A stretch of 64,000 bases of DNA. Source: Caulobacter hibisci. Its GTDB lineage: Bacteria; Pseudomonadota; Alphaproteobacteria; Caulobacterales; Caulobacteraceae. This document shows, in pieces, positions 45,127 to 54,095 of the stretch (position 1 is its first letter; every line of letters begins with the position of its first letter). The notes beneath the pieces were generated by a model. The model was not told the origin of the DNA, ran no database searches, and saw only the letters and a list, made by a program, of their open reading frames with translations. The DNA is taken from positions 62,001 through 126,000 of the forward strand of contig NZ_JADWOX010000007.1 in NCBI RefSeq assembly GCF_016135805.1, given 5' to 3'. The translations under genes and the position numbers were made by a program.

Positions 45127-45776
45127 CGGCGGGCCTCCGCGCGGCGTTCCAGCCAGCCCTGGCCCAGGGCCAGCAGGCTGGAGACCACCCAGTAGACGGC
45201 CGCGACGCTGAGATACATGGCGAAGATCTCGTAGGTGCGGGCGGTGATCAGCTGGGCCTGGCGGAACAGCTCAGGCACCTGGATGGTCGCGGCCAGCGAG
45301 GTGTCCTTGACCAGGCTGATGAAGCTGTTGGACAGCGGGGCCACGGCCGTGCGGGCTGCCTGGGGCAGGATGATCCGCCGCATGGCCTGACCGCGGGTCA
45401 GGCCCAGCACGCTGGCGGCCTCCCACTGGCCTTTGTCGACGGCGGCGATGGCGCTGCGCAGGATCTCGCCGGCATAGGCCGCCACGTTCAGCGACAGGCC
45501 GATCCCGGCGGCCGCCAGCGGCGGAAGCTCCAGGCCCAGCTGCGGCAGGCCGTAGTAGATCAGGAACAGCTGCACGATCAGCGGCGTGCCCCGGAAGGCC
45601 GAGACATAGACCGCCGCCGGCCAGCGCAGCAGCCGCGTGCGCGACAGCCGCATCAGCGCCAGGCCAAAGCCCAGGGTCAGGCCCAGGCCCATGCCGATCA
45701 GGCTGAGCAGCACCGTATAGCCCGCGCCCTTCAGCAGCAGCGGGGCCGACTGGGCGATGAGCTCGGCGGGGTTCAT
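45123..45776 (-). CDS. Polar amino-acid ABC transporter permease
   Basis: The 217-residue His/Glu/Gln-type permease has about five helices and the EAA loop QWEAASVLGLTRGQAMRRI. It is in an operon with the ATPase (overlap) and the solute-binding protein, whose stop lies three bases upstream of this start. Confidence 0.92.
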   Translation of the reverse strand: MNPAELIAQSAPLLLKGAGYTVLLSLIGMGLGLTLGFGLALMRLSRTRLLRWPAAVYVSAFRGTPLIVQLFLIYYGLPQLGLELPPLAAAGIGLSLNVAAYAGEILRSAIAAVDKGQWEAASVLGLTRGQAMRRIILPQAARTAVAPLSNSFISLVKDTSLAATIQVPELFRQAQLITARTYEIFAMYLSVAAVYWVVSSLLALGQGWLERRAEARR

Positions 45777-45779
45777 CGG

Positions 45780-46577
45780 CTAGATCGTCACGTCCTGGCC
45801 GAACCATTTCTGCGAAATGGCGGCCAGGCGGCCGTCGGCGCGCAGGGCGTCGACGGCCTCGTCGATCAGCACCTTCAGGGCCGGATCGCGCTTCATCACC
45901 ACGCCCTGGCTCTGCGGCGCGAACGGCGGTCCGGCGGCGACGAGGTCGGGGGCGGTCTTCAGGAAGTCGGCGGCGACCAGCCGATCGTTGAGCACGGCGT
46001 CGATGCGGCCGGCGCGCAGGTCCTGGTACTTGGTCGGATCGTCGTCATAGGTCCGCACCTCGGCCTTGGGCTGGTTCTGGCGCAGCCATTGCTCGTAGTG
46101 GGTGCCCAGGCCCACCCCGACCTTCTTGCCGGCCAGGTCGGCGGGACCGGTGATCCCGCCCTTGCCTTTTTGCGTGATGATCAGGATGCCCGAGACCGTA
46201 TAGGGCTTGGAGAAGTCGTACTTGGCCTGGCGCTCGGGGGTGATGGTGATCTGGTTGACGACCACGTCGGTTCGTCCTGATTCCAGCGCGCCCAGCAGGC
46301 CGGCGAACGGCGCGGCGACGAACTCGGCCTTGACCTTCATCTGCTCGGCCAGGGCCCTGGCGAACTCGACGTCGAAGCCGGTCAGCTGGCCGTCGGCGCC
46401 CTGGTAGTTGAACGGCGGATAGGTGCCTTCCAGGCCGATGCGCAGGGTCTTGGTCGCCTCGACCCGCGCCGCGCCGTTCTGGCCCGCGCCGGCCGGCTTG
46501 CCGCCGCAGCCGGCCAAGGTCAGGGCGCTTCCGGCCCCCAGGCCCAGCAGAAGGTCACGACGGGCAAGGAATCGCAT
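45780..46577 (-). CDS. Amino-acid (cystine-type) ABC transporter substrate-binding lipoprotein
   Basis: A 265-residue protein. The N-terminus has an arginine pair (ARRDLLLG), a hydrophobic segment and a lipobox LAGC, so it may be a Tat- or Sec-exported lipoprotein. The mature domain is a family 3 binding protein: LRIGLEGTYPPFNYQGADGQ begins it, then GFDVEFARALAEQM and WFGQ at the end. FAAPF and TYPPFN patterns resemble cystine/cysteine binders, but specificity is inferred. The start at MRFLARRD is preferred over an ATG 24 bases upstream on lipoprotein length. Confidence 0.88.
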   Translation of the reverse strand: MRFLARRDLLLGLGAGSALTLAGCGGKPAGAGQNGAARVEATKTLRIGLEGTYPPFNYQGADGQLTGFDVEFARALAEQMKVKAEFVAAPFAGLLGALESGRTDVVVNQITITPERQAKYDFSKPYTVSGILIITQKGKGGITGPADLAGKKVGVGLGTHYEQWLRQNQPKAEVRTYDDDPTKYQDLRAGRIDAVLNDRLVAADFLKTAPDLVAAGPPFAPQSQGVVMKRDPALKVLIDEAVDALRADGRLAAISQKWFGQDVTI

Positions 46578-46745
46578 GGCGGGCCTCGAGGCGAAGGTCA
46601 TCGGTGCAGTTCTATACCGCGTCGCCAACGCCGCCAGAGGCAAGGCGCTTGCGGCGGCGAGCGAACCTCTACCTGACGGCGATTTAACCTGACGCGGACG
46701 GTCGGCTATGGCCTGCTGCCGCGAGTTTGCTTTCGGGGGAGACGA

Positions 46746-48236
46746 ATGGCGCAGAACTTCGATGCGGCCGCGGCGACAGCGACCTATCTGGCGCAGTTGC
46801 CGCCGGAGGCCCACGCCAAGGCGACGGCCTATACGCATGGCGGCCACTGGCTGCTGCTTTGGGGAGCGCTGGTCGCGGTGCTCGTTTCCTTCCTGATCGT
46901 GCGCAGCGGCGTGCTGGTCAAGCTGCGCCACCGGTTCGAGGGACGTCGAAACCGGCCCTTGCTGGTCAGCTATTGGGTCAGCGGTCTCTACATCGTCATC
47001 GACGCCGTCCTGTCGCTGCCCTGGGCCGTCTACAGCGACTGGTGGCGACCCAAGCAGTACGGGCTGACCAGCCAGGCCTTCAGCGGCTGGCTGATCGAAG
47101 GCGCGATTTCCCTGGTCATTACCGGGCTGATCGGCGGCCTGTTCTTCGCCGCGCTCTACGCCCTGATCCGCAAGGCGCCGCGCACCTGGTGGCTATGGAG
47201 CGGCGGGCTGACCGCCGCCTTCATCGCCATCGGCATGCTGCTGGGCCCGCTCTTCATCGAGCCGATCTTCAACAAGTACACCCCCGCGCCCGCCGGTCCG
47301 GTGCGCGACGAGGTCGTGGCCATGGCCAGGCAGGTCGGCGTGCCGTCCGACAAGATCTTCGTCTACGACGGCTCCAAGCAGTCGAACGCCTATACCGCCA
47401 ACGTCTCGGGACTGTTCGGCTCCGCCCGCGTGGCCATGAGCGACACCATGTTCAAGAAGGGCGCGGATATCGCCGAAGTGCGCGGCGTGGTCGGCCACGA
47501 GATGGGCCACTACGCCCACCATCATTCGCTGTGGATCGCCGGCGTCATGAGCCTGCTGGCGGTGGCCGCCTTCTTCCTGGTCGATCGTCTGTTCGCGCCG
47601 GCCGCGCGACTGCTGGGCGCCGACGGGGTGAGGGGACTTTCCGACCCCGCGGGCCTGCCTGTGCTGAGCGCGGTGATCACCGTGCTGTTCCTGCTGGCCA
47701 CGCCGGTCATCAGCAGCCTGATCCGCATCGCCGAAAGCGACGCCGACCACTACAGCCTGGCCCGCTTCAACGAGCCGGACGGCCTGGCCAAGGCCCTGGT
47801 CAAGACCATCGAATACCGCGCCGCCACGCCGGGGCGGCTGGAAGAGATCATCTTCTACGACCACCCGGCCGTCGGCCGTCGCATCCAGCGGGCCATGGAG
47901 TGGAAGGCGGCGCATCCCGAGCCGGCGTCGACCGCCGCGCTCGACGCGGCCGCCAGGGCCGCCTTCGTCGGCCGGATGGTCGAGCTGTCGGCTCCCGCAC
48001 CGGCGGGGCAGGGGCCGCTGATCCTCAAGTCGGACGGTTCGTGGTTCCAGCGCTACGACTTCGGCTCGGGACAGGGGAAGTACGCCATCACGGGCGGCAG
48101 GCTGTGCCTTAGCGCCGATGGCGGCGCGCCCAATTGCCGTGAGGTGGTGCGTGTCGGCGACGGCTGGGCGCTGCGCGGCGAGGACGGCGTCGCCGCGCCG
48201 GTGGTGCTGAAACCGATCGAAGACCGCGCGGGCTGA
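46746..48236 (+). CDS. M48 family membrane metalloprotease (Ste24/CAAX protease-like)
   Basis: This 496-residue membrane protease has several N-terminal helices and a cytoplasmic zinc domain. The active site is His251-Glu-Met-Gly-His255 (GHEMGHYAHHH), with the third ligand Glu in ESDADHYSLARF. The family resembles yeast Ste24. A C-terminal about 85-residue extension (from about 405; ILKSDGSWFQRYDFG) lies outside the usual catalytic unit. The ATG follows GGGGGAGA. Confidence 0.9.
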   Translation: MAQNFDAAAATATYLAQLPPEAHAKATAYTHGGHWLLLWGALVAVLVSFLIVRSGVLVKLRHRFEGRRNRPLLVSYWVSGLYIVIDAVLSLPWAVYSDWWRPKQYGLTSQAFSGWLIEGAISLVITGLIGGLFFAALYALIRKAPRTWWLWSGGLTAAFIAIGMLLGPLFIEPIFNKYTPAPAGPVRDEVVAMARQVGVPSDKIFVYDGSKQSNAYTANVSGLFGSARVAMSDTMFKKGADIAEVRGVVGHEMGHYAHHHSLWIAGVMSLLAVAAFFLVDRLFAPAARLLGADGVRGLSDPAGLPVLSAVITVLFLLATPVISSLIRIAESDADHYSLARFNEPDGLAKALVKTIEYRAATPGRLEEIIFYDHPAVGRRIQRAMEWKAAHPEPASTAALDAAARAAFVGRMVELSAPAPAGQGPLILKSDGSWFQRYDFGSGQGKYAITGGRLCLSADGGAPNCREVVRVGDGWALRGEDGVAAPVVLKPIEDRAG

Positions 48237-48279
48237 TCGCTTCGCGCCGATGCGCGTTCCCTCCGCAAGGAGGACACGC

Positions 48280-48765
48280 ATGGCCGAACCGATCGTCGCC
48301 GAAATCACCGTCGAGGCCCTGCCGGCCGAAGCGTTCGCCCGCTTCGTCGGCGATATGGGCCGCTGGTGGCCCATGGCCTACAGTCGCGGCGGCGCGCGGT
48401 TCGCCACGGTCCATGTCGAGCCGGTGGCCGGCGGAACCTGGTTCGAGGTCGACCGCGACGGCGTCGAAAGCCCGTGGGGCGACGTGCGCGCCTACGATCC
48501 CGGCCATCGGCTGGTGGTCGGCTTCAACGTCGCGCCGGACCGCGGGGTCGAGCCGCTGGAGCGCCAGAGCGAGATCGAGTTCCGGTTCGAGCCGGCCGGC
48601 GAGGGGACGCGGATCGTCGTCGAGCACCGCGACCTCGACCGGCATGGCGACGGCGCGCAGGCCATCCGCGGCGGGATGGCCTCCGACCATGGCTGGCCGC
48701 TGATCCTGGCGTCCTTCGCCCGCGAGCTCAGGTTTCCGAGGACCCAGGCCCTCAGCGCTTCCTGA
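48280..48765 (+). CDS. SRPBCC (AHSA1-like) domain protein
   Basis: This 161-residue START-fold protein opens with IVAEITVEALPAEAFARF and contains RWWPM, EVDRDGVESPWGDV and RLVVGFNV, the usual AHSA1 hydrophobic-pocket pattern. The ligand is unknown. AAGGAGG precedes the ATG. The last 14 bases overlap the end of the convergent ketosynthase gene. Confidence 0.85.
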   Translation: MAEPIVAEITVEALPAEAFARFVGDMGRWWPMAYSRGGARFATVHVEPVAGGTWFEVDRDGVESPWGDVRAYDPGHRLVVGFNVAPDRGVEPLERQSEIEFRFEPAGEGTRIVVEHRDLDRHGDGAQAIRGGMASDHGWPLILASFARELRFPRTQALSAS

Positions 48766-49867
48766 CGAACACCGTGCCGGCCGAATAGCCGGCGCCGAAG
48801 CTGCAGATCAGGCCCGTGTCGCCGGCGGCGAAATCGTCGTTGGCGCTGTGAAAGGCGATGATCGAGCCGGCCGAGCTGGTGTTGGCGTATTCGTCGAGGA
48901 TGATGACGTTCTCGCCGGCCTCGGGATCGCGGCCCAGCACCTTGCGGGCGATCAGGTCGTTCATGTTGATGTTGGCCTGGTGCAGCCACAGGCGCTTCAG
49001 GGCCGTGGCGTCCAGGCCGATGTCGCCTGCATGCTCGACGATCATCTCGCTGACCATCGGCACCACCTCGCGGAACACCTTGCGGCCTTCCTGCACGAAC
49101 AGCTTGTCGCGGGCGCCGACGCCTTCGGGAGCGGCGTTGTTGAGGAAGCCGAAGTTGTTGCGGATGTTGTTGGAGAACTGGGTCTTCAGGCGCGTGCCCA
49201 GGATCTCCCAGCCGCCCGTGGCCTGCGAGGCCTCTTCCAGGATCACGGCCGTGGCCACGTCGCCGAAGATGAAGTGGCTGTCGCGGTCCTTGAAGTTCAG
49301 GTGGCCCGAGCAGATCTCCGGATTGACCATCAGCACGGCCTTGGCGCTGCCGGTGGCGATGAAGTCGGCGGCGGTCTTGATGCCGAAGGTGGCCGACGAG
49401 CAGGCCACGTTCATGTCGAAGGCGAAGCCCTCGATGCCCAGGGCCTGCTGCACCTCGATAGCCATGGCCGGATAGGCGCGCTGCATGTTCGAGGCCGCGC
49501 AGATCACCGCACCGATCTCCGACACCGGCTTGCCCCACGCGGCGATCGCCTGCTGCGCGGCCTTCACGGCCATCTCGGCCAGGATCGAGATCTGGTCGTT
49601 CGGGCGCTCGGCCAGGATCGGCCGCATGATCTCCGGATCGACGATGCCGTCCTTGTTCATCACGAAGCGCGACTTGATGCCCGAGGCCTTCTCGATGAAC
49701 TCCGGCGACGACGGCGACAGGGCCGCCACTTCGCCGGCCTCGATGGCCTGGGCGTTGGCGGCGTTGAAGCGCGCGACATAGGCGTTGAAGGCGTCGACCA
49801 GTTCGGTGTTCGAGATGCTGAACGGCGGGGTGAAGAGCCCCGTGGCGGCGATGACGGCTTGATGCAA
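48752..49867 (-). CDS. Beta-ketoacyl-ACP synthase III family protein
   Basis: The 371-residue KAS III-like enzyme has active Cys in NVACSSATFGIK, His in LWLHQANIN and Asn in DEYANTSSAG, all intact. It is longer at the N-terminus than FabH and carries an insertion (about 40-75) as in FabH-like paralogues that use unusual primers. The TTG start follows GGGACAG; upstream ATG codons would give an improbable N-terminus. Whether it primes fatty-acid synthesis or a special lipid is unknown. Confidence 0.85.
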   Translation of the reverse strand: MHQAVIAATGLFTPPFSISNTELVDAFNAYVARFNAANAQAIEAGEVAALSPSSPEFIEKASGIKSRFVMNKDGIVDPEIMRPILAERPNDQISILAEMAVKAAQQAIAAWGKPVSEIGAVICAASNMQRAYPAMAIEVQQALGIEGFAFDMNVACSSATFGIKTAADFIATGSAKAVLMVNPEICSGHLNFKDRDSHFIFGDVATAVILEEASQATGGWEILGTRLKTQFSNNIRNNFGFLNNAAPEGVGARDKLFVQEGRKVFREVVPMVSEMIVEHAGDIGLDATALKRLWLHQANINMNDLIARKVLGRDPEAGENVIILDEYANTSSAGSIIAFHSANDDFAAGDTGLICSFGAGYSAGTVFVRKR

Positions 49868-50174
49868 GGCGACTGTCCCGATGGCCGGCGCGCGACATGG
49901 GCGCGCCGATCTGATCACTGTTTGGTCGGGATCAATAGCACGCCCCGCGCCCGCGTCACCTGCTAGCGACCGTGTCCGGGGCGCATCGGCCGCGGCTATT
50001 CGACCTGCCCTCGGGGAACCTTCCGCGCCTGGCCACAATGCCTGTCCCAAATGTCGGAAGTGACACGCAATGGCCCCAAACAAGTCCGCGGACGGTCAAA
50101 TACGGGCCTCGTTGGCCCCATACCCAGAGGAAGCTGAGGGAGCACAAGAAATCCCAGTACAATGGAGTAAAAAA

Positions 50175-50711
50175 ATGAAGGTTCTCATGTCTGCGGCCCT
50201 GGCCGCCGCGTCGGTCGCTGCTGTTCCGGTTCTCGCCCATGCTCAAACGAGCTCGCCCGAAATCTACGGCAACCTCGGTTATAACAGCTCGCGCGCGGAA
50301 GGCGCCGACACCGGCGCCGTGCAAGGCCGCCTGGGCGCCAAGCTGACGCCTCACTTCGGCGTCGAGGGCGAACTGTCCGGCGGCGTCAAGGACGACAACA
50401 TCGACCGCGCCGGCGTCCGCTCCAACCTTGAGCAGACCCATTCGGCCGCCGTCTACGGCGTGGGCTTCCTGCCGGTAACCCCCAACATCGACCTGATCGG
50501 CCGCGTCGGTTACGGCAACACCCAGTTCAAGCAGACCGTGGGCGGCGTGCAGGGCAAGTACGACGCCGACAGCGTCAACTACGGCGTCGGCGCCCAGTAC
50601 AAGTTCGACGACAAGAACGGCGTGCGCGTCGACTACACGCGCCAGCAGTTCCGCGACAACGACGCCGACGACGCCAATGTCGTCTCGGTGGGCTACGCCC
50701 GCAAGTTCTAG
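50175..50711 (+). CDS. Outer-membrane beta-barrel protein (OmpA-like barrel)
   Basis: The 178-residue protein has a signal peptide (cleavage near AHAQT), then eight alternating amphipathic strands (IYGNLGYNSSR, GAVQGRLGAKL, YGVGFLPV, IGRVGYGNTQF, VNYGVGAQYKF, GVRVDYTRQ) and the C-terminal phenylalanine typical of BamA substrates (YARKF). It fits the OMP_b-brl/OmpW-like eight-stranded class. The ATG has GGAG eight bases upstream. A strong terminator follows. Confidence 0.9.
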   Translation: MKVLMSAALAAASVAAVPVLAHAQTSSPEIYGNLGYNSSRAEGADTGAVQGRLGAKLTPHFGVEGELSGGVKDDNIDRAGVRSNLEQTHSAAVYGVGFLPVTPNIDLIGRVGYGNTQFKQTVGGVQGKYDADSVNYGVGAQYKFDDKNGVRVDYTRQQFRDNDADDANVVSVGYARKF

Positions 50712-50727
50712 GGCTTTAGCCACAGAC

Positions 50728-50766
50728 AAAAAACGCGCCGCTCTCCTCGCGAGGGCGGCGCGTTTT
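50728..50766 (+). terminator. Rho-independent terminator after the outer-membrane barrel gene
   Basis: AAAAACGCGCCGC ... GCGGCGCGTTTT with an inner CCTCGCGAGG stem and T-run. It lies between convergent genes and, having A and T flanks, could work in both directions. Confidence 0.8.
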
Positions 50767-50788
50767 CGCGTGAATCCGAAAGCCGCCT

Positions 50789-51196
50789 TCAGGCGAAGGT
50801 TTCGGCGGTGTCCGTCAGCGTCAGCTTGGGGTCGGCGCCGAACTTGTTCGGGCCCGTCGTGCCCGGCAGCAGATAGAAGACCAGCAGCACGATCACACCG
50901 ATCAGCGGGATCAGGCCGATCAGAAGCCACCAGGCCGAACGGTCGGTGTCGTGCAGCCGGCGGAACGACACGGCCAGGCTGGGCAGGAACATCGCCAGCG
51001 AGAAGGCCAGGCTGACCAGGCCCAGGGCGTCGAACTGATTGCTCTCGAGGGCGTCCAGACCGCCGGTGGCCAGGCGCAGGATGGTGATCGTCATGCTGAC
51101 GGCGAAGGTGAACAGCGCGAACAGCCAGTATTCCTTACGGCGCGCGCGGCCAGAGAACTGCACGTACTTGCGCAGCGGCTCAAACATCAAAGACAT
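50789..51196 (-). CDS. DUF805 inner-membrane protein
   Basis: The 135-residue protein has three to four membrane helices and the DUF805 pattern: FSGRARRKEYWLF at the start, then LAVSFRRLHDTDRSAWWLL in the middle. Function of the family (YhaH-like) is unknown. The start at MSLMFEPLRKY has GAGGGAAA. Confidence 0.88.
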   Translation of the reverse strand: MSLMFEPLRKYVQFSGRARRKEYWLFALFTFAVSMTITILRLATGGLDALESNQFDALGLVSLAFSLAMFLPSLAVSFRRLHDTDRSAWWLLIGLIPLIGVIVLLVFYLLPGTTGPNKFGADPKLTLTDTAETFA

Positions 51197-51335
51197 GGGT
51201 TTCCCTCTTCCCCGCGCAACATGCGCGGCTGCAACTTGAGGGCGGAAAGCGACGCCGTAAACCCCCTGATGCACGGACTTGACGCGGACCCCCGCGCGCC
51301 GGACCTTCCCTCGCAAAACGGGGAGGAAGGCGTCG

Positions 51336-51722
51336 GTGGACAAGGCGCTGCTGTTGCAATTGATCGGCTCAGCCATCGCGGTCGGGCTTCTGGTCGGGCT
51401 GTCGGCCTGGGCGCGACTGGCGCGTCCGACGCCGCCGCTCGACGTCGACGGGGCGCTGGCCCTGCTGGCCGAGGAGTTTCCGGATCACCGGGTCGACAGC
51501 GTCTGGCTGGCCGGCGACGGCGCGGGCCTGGTCGCGCGCTCCGCAAGCGAGGCGCTGGTGCTGTGGCGGCGCGGCGACGGCTATGTCGCCCGCTCCGCGC
51601 CTTGGGCGGACATCGTCGCCAACGGGGCGAACGAAGGGCGGATCAGGCTTCCCGGCATCGACGGGGCGCCGCGACTGGTCCTGGGCCACCAGCCCTGGCC
51701 GCCGGCGGAGACGGCCGCGTGA
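51336..51722 (+). CDS. Small membrane-anchored protein of unknown function
   Basis: The 128-residue protein has a single N-terminal helix (LLLQLIGSAIAVGLLVGLSA) followed by a cytoplasmic or periplasmic domain with LALLAEEFPDHRVDSVWLAG and repeated short strands. GTG follows GGAGGAAGG. The stop overlaps the start of the next gene (GTGA), so it probably works with the fatty-acid hydroxylase-type protein. Confidence 0.75.
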   Translation: MDKALLLQLIGSAIAVGLLVGLSAWARLARPTPPLDVDGALALLAEEFPDHRVDSVWLAGDGAGLVARSASEALVLWRRGDGYVARSAPWADIVANGANEGRIRLPGIDGAPRLVLGHQPWPPAETAA

Positions 51723-52669
51723 AGCCCGCCTTCGATCCGATCCAGTTGGCGATCCCGTTCTTCGTCGTGGCCATCGTGCTGGAGATCCTGCTGGCCCGTT
51801 TCGGCAAGGCCAAGGCGAACTACGAGCCGCGCGACGCGGCCACCTCGCTGATGATGGGCCTGGGCAACAGCATCGTCGGCCTGGTCACCGGCGGGGCGAT
51901 CTTCGCCGCCAGCCTGTGGGTGTGGGAGCATCGGATCTTCACGATCCCGATGACCGCCGTCTGGGCCTGGGTGGTGCTCTTCTTCGCCGAGGACCTGACC
52001 TACTACTGGTTCCACCGCCTCAGCCACGAGCGGCGGTTCTGGTGGGCCAGCCACGTCAACCACCACAGCTCGACCCACTACAACCTGACGACCGCCCTGC
52101 GCCAGACCTGGACCGGCGGCGTGGCCGGCACCTGGCTGCTGTGGCTGCCGCTGTCGTTCCTGGGCTTCCCCCCGGCCATGGTGGCGATCCAGAAGGGGAT
52201 CAGCCTCGTCTACCAGTTCTGGATCCATACCGAGGCCGTGCGGCGCATGCCGGCCTGGTTCGAGGCGGTGTTCAACACGCCCTCGCACCACCGGGTGCAC
52301 CACGCCCGCAACGCCCGCTATCTCGACGCCAACTACGCCGGCATCCTGATCGTCTGGGACCGCCTGTTCGGCACCTTCATCCCCGAGGACGACGCCGAAC
52401 CGTGCCGCTATGGCATCGTGCGGAACCTGGCCGACTTCAACCTCTTCACCAACGTCTTCCACGAGTGGATCGGCATCGGCAAGGATCTGGCCGGATCCCG
52501 TTCGCCGCGCGAGGTGGCCGGCTATCTGTTCGGCCCGCCGGGGTGGAGCCCGGACGGCTCGAGGGAGACCTCGCATACGCTGAAGGCCCGGTGGCGGGCG
52601 CGGGAGGCCCTCAAAACCCCTCTCCTAGAGGGAGAGGGAGGGGCCCGCGCCGAAGGCGTGGGAGGGTGA
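51719..52669 (+). CDS. Sterol desaturase / fatty-acid hydroxylase superfamily protein
   Basis: The 316-residue membrane enzyme has four helices and the di-iron histidine boxes HRLSHE, HVNHHSSTHYN and HHRVHH, all intact. It likely hydroxylates or desaturates a lipid; members range from carotenoid to sterol and alkylglycerol enzymes, so the substrate is open. GTG start overlaps the previous stop. The last about 18 codons (LKTPLLEGEGGARAEGVGG region) are encoded by an intergenic repeat, a sign of repeat insertion at the gene end. Confidence 0.88.
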   Translation: MKPAFDPIQLAIPFFVVAIVLEILLARFGKAKANYEPRDAATSLMMGLGNSIVGLVTGGAIFAASLWVWEHRIFTIPMTAVWAWVVLFFAEDLTYYWFHRLSHERRFWWASHVNHHSSTHYNLTTALRQTWTGGVAGTWLLWLPLSFLGFPPAMVAIQKGISLVYQFWIHTEAVRRMPAWFEAVFNTPSHHRVHHARNARYLDANYAGILIVWDRLFGTFIPEDDAEPCRYGIVRNLADFNLFTNVFHEWIGIGKDLAGSRSPREVAGYLFGPPGWSPDGSRETSHTLKARWRAREALKTPLLEGEGGARAEGVGG

Positions 52670-52777
52670 GGGGTTAGGAACGGTCGACGGCGTGCCGGCA
52701 CGTCGGTTGACGGCGTCACCCCTCACCCTCCCAGGCTAGCGCCTGGGTCCCTCCCTCTCCCCTCCGGGAGAGGGGTC
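52616..52777. repeat. Inverted pair of CCCTCTCC / GAGGGTGAGGGGTTA repeats
   Basis: This is an inverted pair homologous to 10210-10388, placed between convergent genes. The left copy supplies the C-terminus of the fatty-acid hydroxylase-type gene, and the right copy touches the stop codon of the oligogalacturonate lyase gene. Confidence 0.8.
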
Positions 52778-54095
52778 AGTGTTTCGCCAACTCCACCGCA
52801 TAGACCTGCTGGCCGCCGTGCATGTTGGAGCGGAACACCAGCCACTTGCCGTCGGGCGTGAAGTTGACGTTGGGCTCCAGGCGGTAGTCGTGGCCGCTCA
52901 TGTTGACCAGCCGCTCGGCGTCGATGACGCCGGGGCGGATCAGGTGCTCGGCGTCGGGGGCGTGGATGCCGGCGACGTCGGGGATGCCGCGCGGGTGCAT
53001 CAGGTAGAGCCACTTGCCGTCCGGCGCGTGGGCGGCCATCTCGCTGTCGCCGCCGTCGCCGGCGAACAGCTTGCCGTCGGGGCTGGAATTGAAGTGCACC
53101 GACCAGGCGTTGCGCTCGACGTGGAACTGGCTGCGCTTGCCCGTGGCGATGTCGTAGCCGGCCACCCAGAAGTCCTCGCCGCGCGGGGTCTGCAGGTCGT
53201 ACCAGACGGTCTTGCCGTCGGCGCTGAACCATTCGTGCCCGGCGATCTCCATGTTCATGGTCCGGGTGTGGATTTTCACCGGCTTGGCGCCCGCCTGGTC
53301 GGTGCGCAGCAGCCACAGCCGGTCGACCTTGTGCCAGGGACCCTCGTGGCAGAACATCAGAAGGTTCGGGTCGGTCGGCGAGAACTGCAGGTGGTTCAGC
53401 CAGTCGGTCGCCGCGTGCACGACGCGCTTTTGGCCGGTGCGCAGGTCGATGACGAACATCTCCATCGGGATCTTCGAGTCGAGCCGCTCGTTCAGCCGCA
53501 CCTCCTTGGCCTCGGCGAAGGGCAGGGGCTTGCCGTCCGGACCGTTGGCGGCGTAGGCGGCCTGGTCGTAGCGGTTGTCGCGCTTGAGCACCCCGTCGGG
53601 GCGGGTCTCGATCTTGGGATCGGCCACGACCACCCCGGCCAGCAGGGTCTCGTCGGCATTGATGGTCTGGATGTCGCCGCGATCGAACCGGGCGACCTCC
53701 CGGACCTTCCGGCTGTCGATGTCGACGGCCTTGACCACGCGGGTTTCGCCCTCGGTGACGATGAAATAGGCCGAGCGCGTCTTGCGGCCGACGAACAGGA
53801 ACTTGCCGGCCTCCTCGACAAGCGGCGTCAGCTTGCGGTCGGCCAGGTTGATCGCCGCCAGGCCCTTGGGCGTGGAGATCACCAGCTTGTCGCCCTGGGG
53901 CGTGTAGCCGTTGAAGTTGAAATAGAGGCTGGACGAGCCGGGCTCGTCCGACAGCCGCACCACGCGGTGGCCGGTGTCCTTGTCGATCCATTCGCGCGGC
54001 GGCTCGGCGCCCGGCGCCTGGGCCAGCGCGGGAGGGGCGAACGCGGGCAGGGCGATGGCGAAGGCGGTCGCCAGGCCGATCAGGGCGTTTTTCAC
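52776..54095 (-). CDS. Oligogalacturonate lyase (PL22)
   Basis: The 439-residue protein has a signal peptide (cleavage near ALAQA) and a seven-bladed beta-propeller. Family 22 signatures include NFNGYTPQGDKLV, DWLNHLQFSPTDPNLLMFCHEG, GHEWFSADGKTVWYDLQ and GDSEMAAHAPDGKW. It should cleave short unsaturated oligogalacturonides to monomers. The exported location is notable because classical Ogl is cytoplasmic. GTG start overlaps the upstream lyase stop (GTGA). Confidence 0.88.
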   Translation of the reverse strand: MKNALIGLATAFAIALPAFAPPALAQAPGAEPPREWIDKDTGHRVVRLSDEPGSSSLYFNFNGYTPQGDKLVISTPKGLAAINLADRKLTPLVEEAGKFLFVGRKTRSAYFIVTEGETRVVKAVDIDSRKVREVARFDRGDIQTINADETLLAGVVVADPKIETRPDGVLKRDNRYDQAAYAANGPDGKPLPFAEAKEVRLNERLDSKIPMEMFVIDLRTGQKRVVHAATDWLNHLQFSPTDPNLLMFCHEGPWHKVDRLWLLRTDQAGAKPVKIHTRTMNMEIAGHEWFSADGKTVWYDLQTPRGEDFWVAGYDIATGKRSQFHVERNAWSVHFNSSPDGKLFAGDGGDSEMAAHAPDGKWLYLMHPRGIPDVAGIHAPDAEHLIRPGVIDAERLVNMSGHDYRLEPNVNFTPDGKWLVFRSNMHGGQQVYAVELAKH

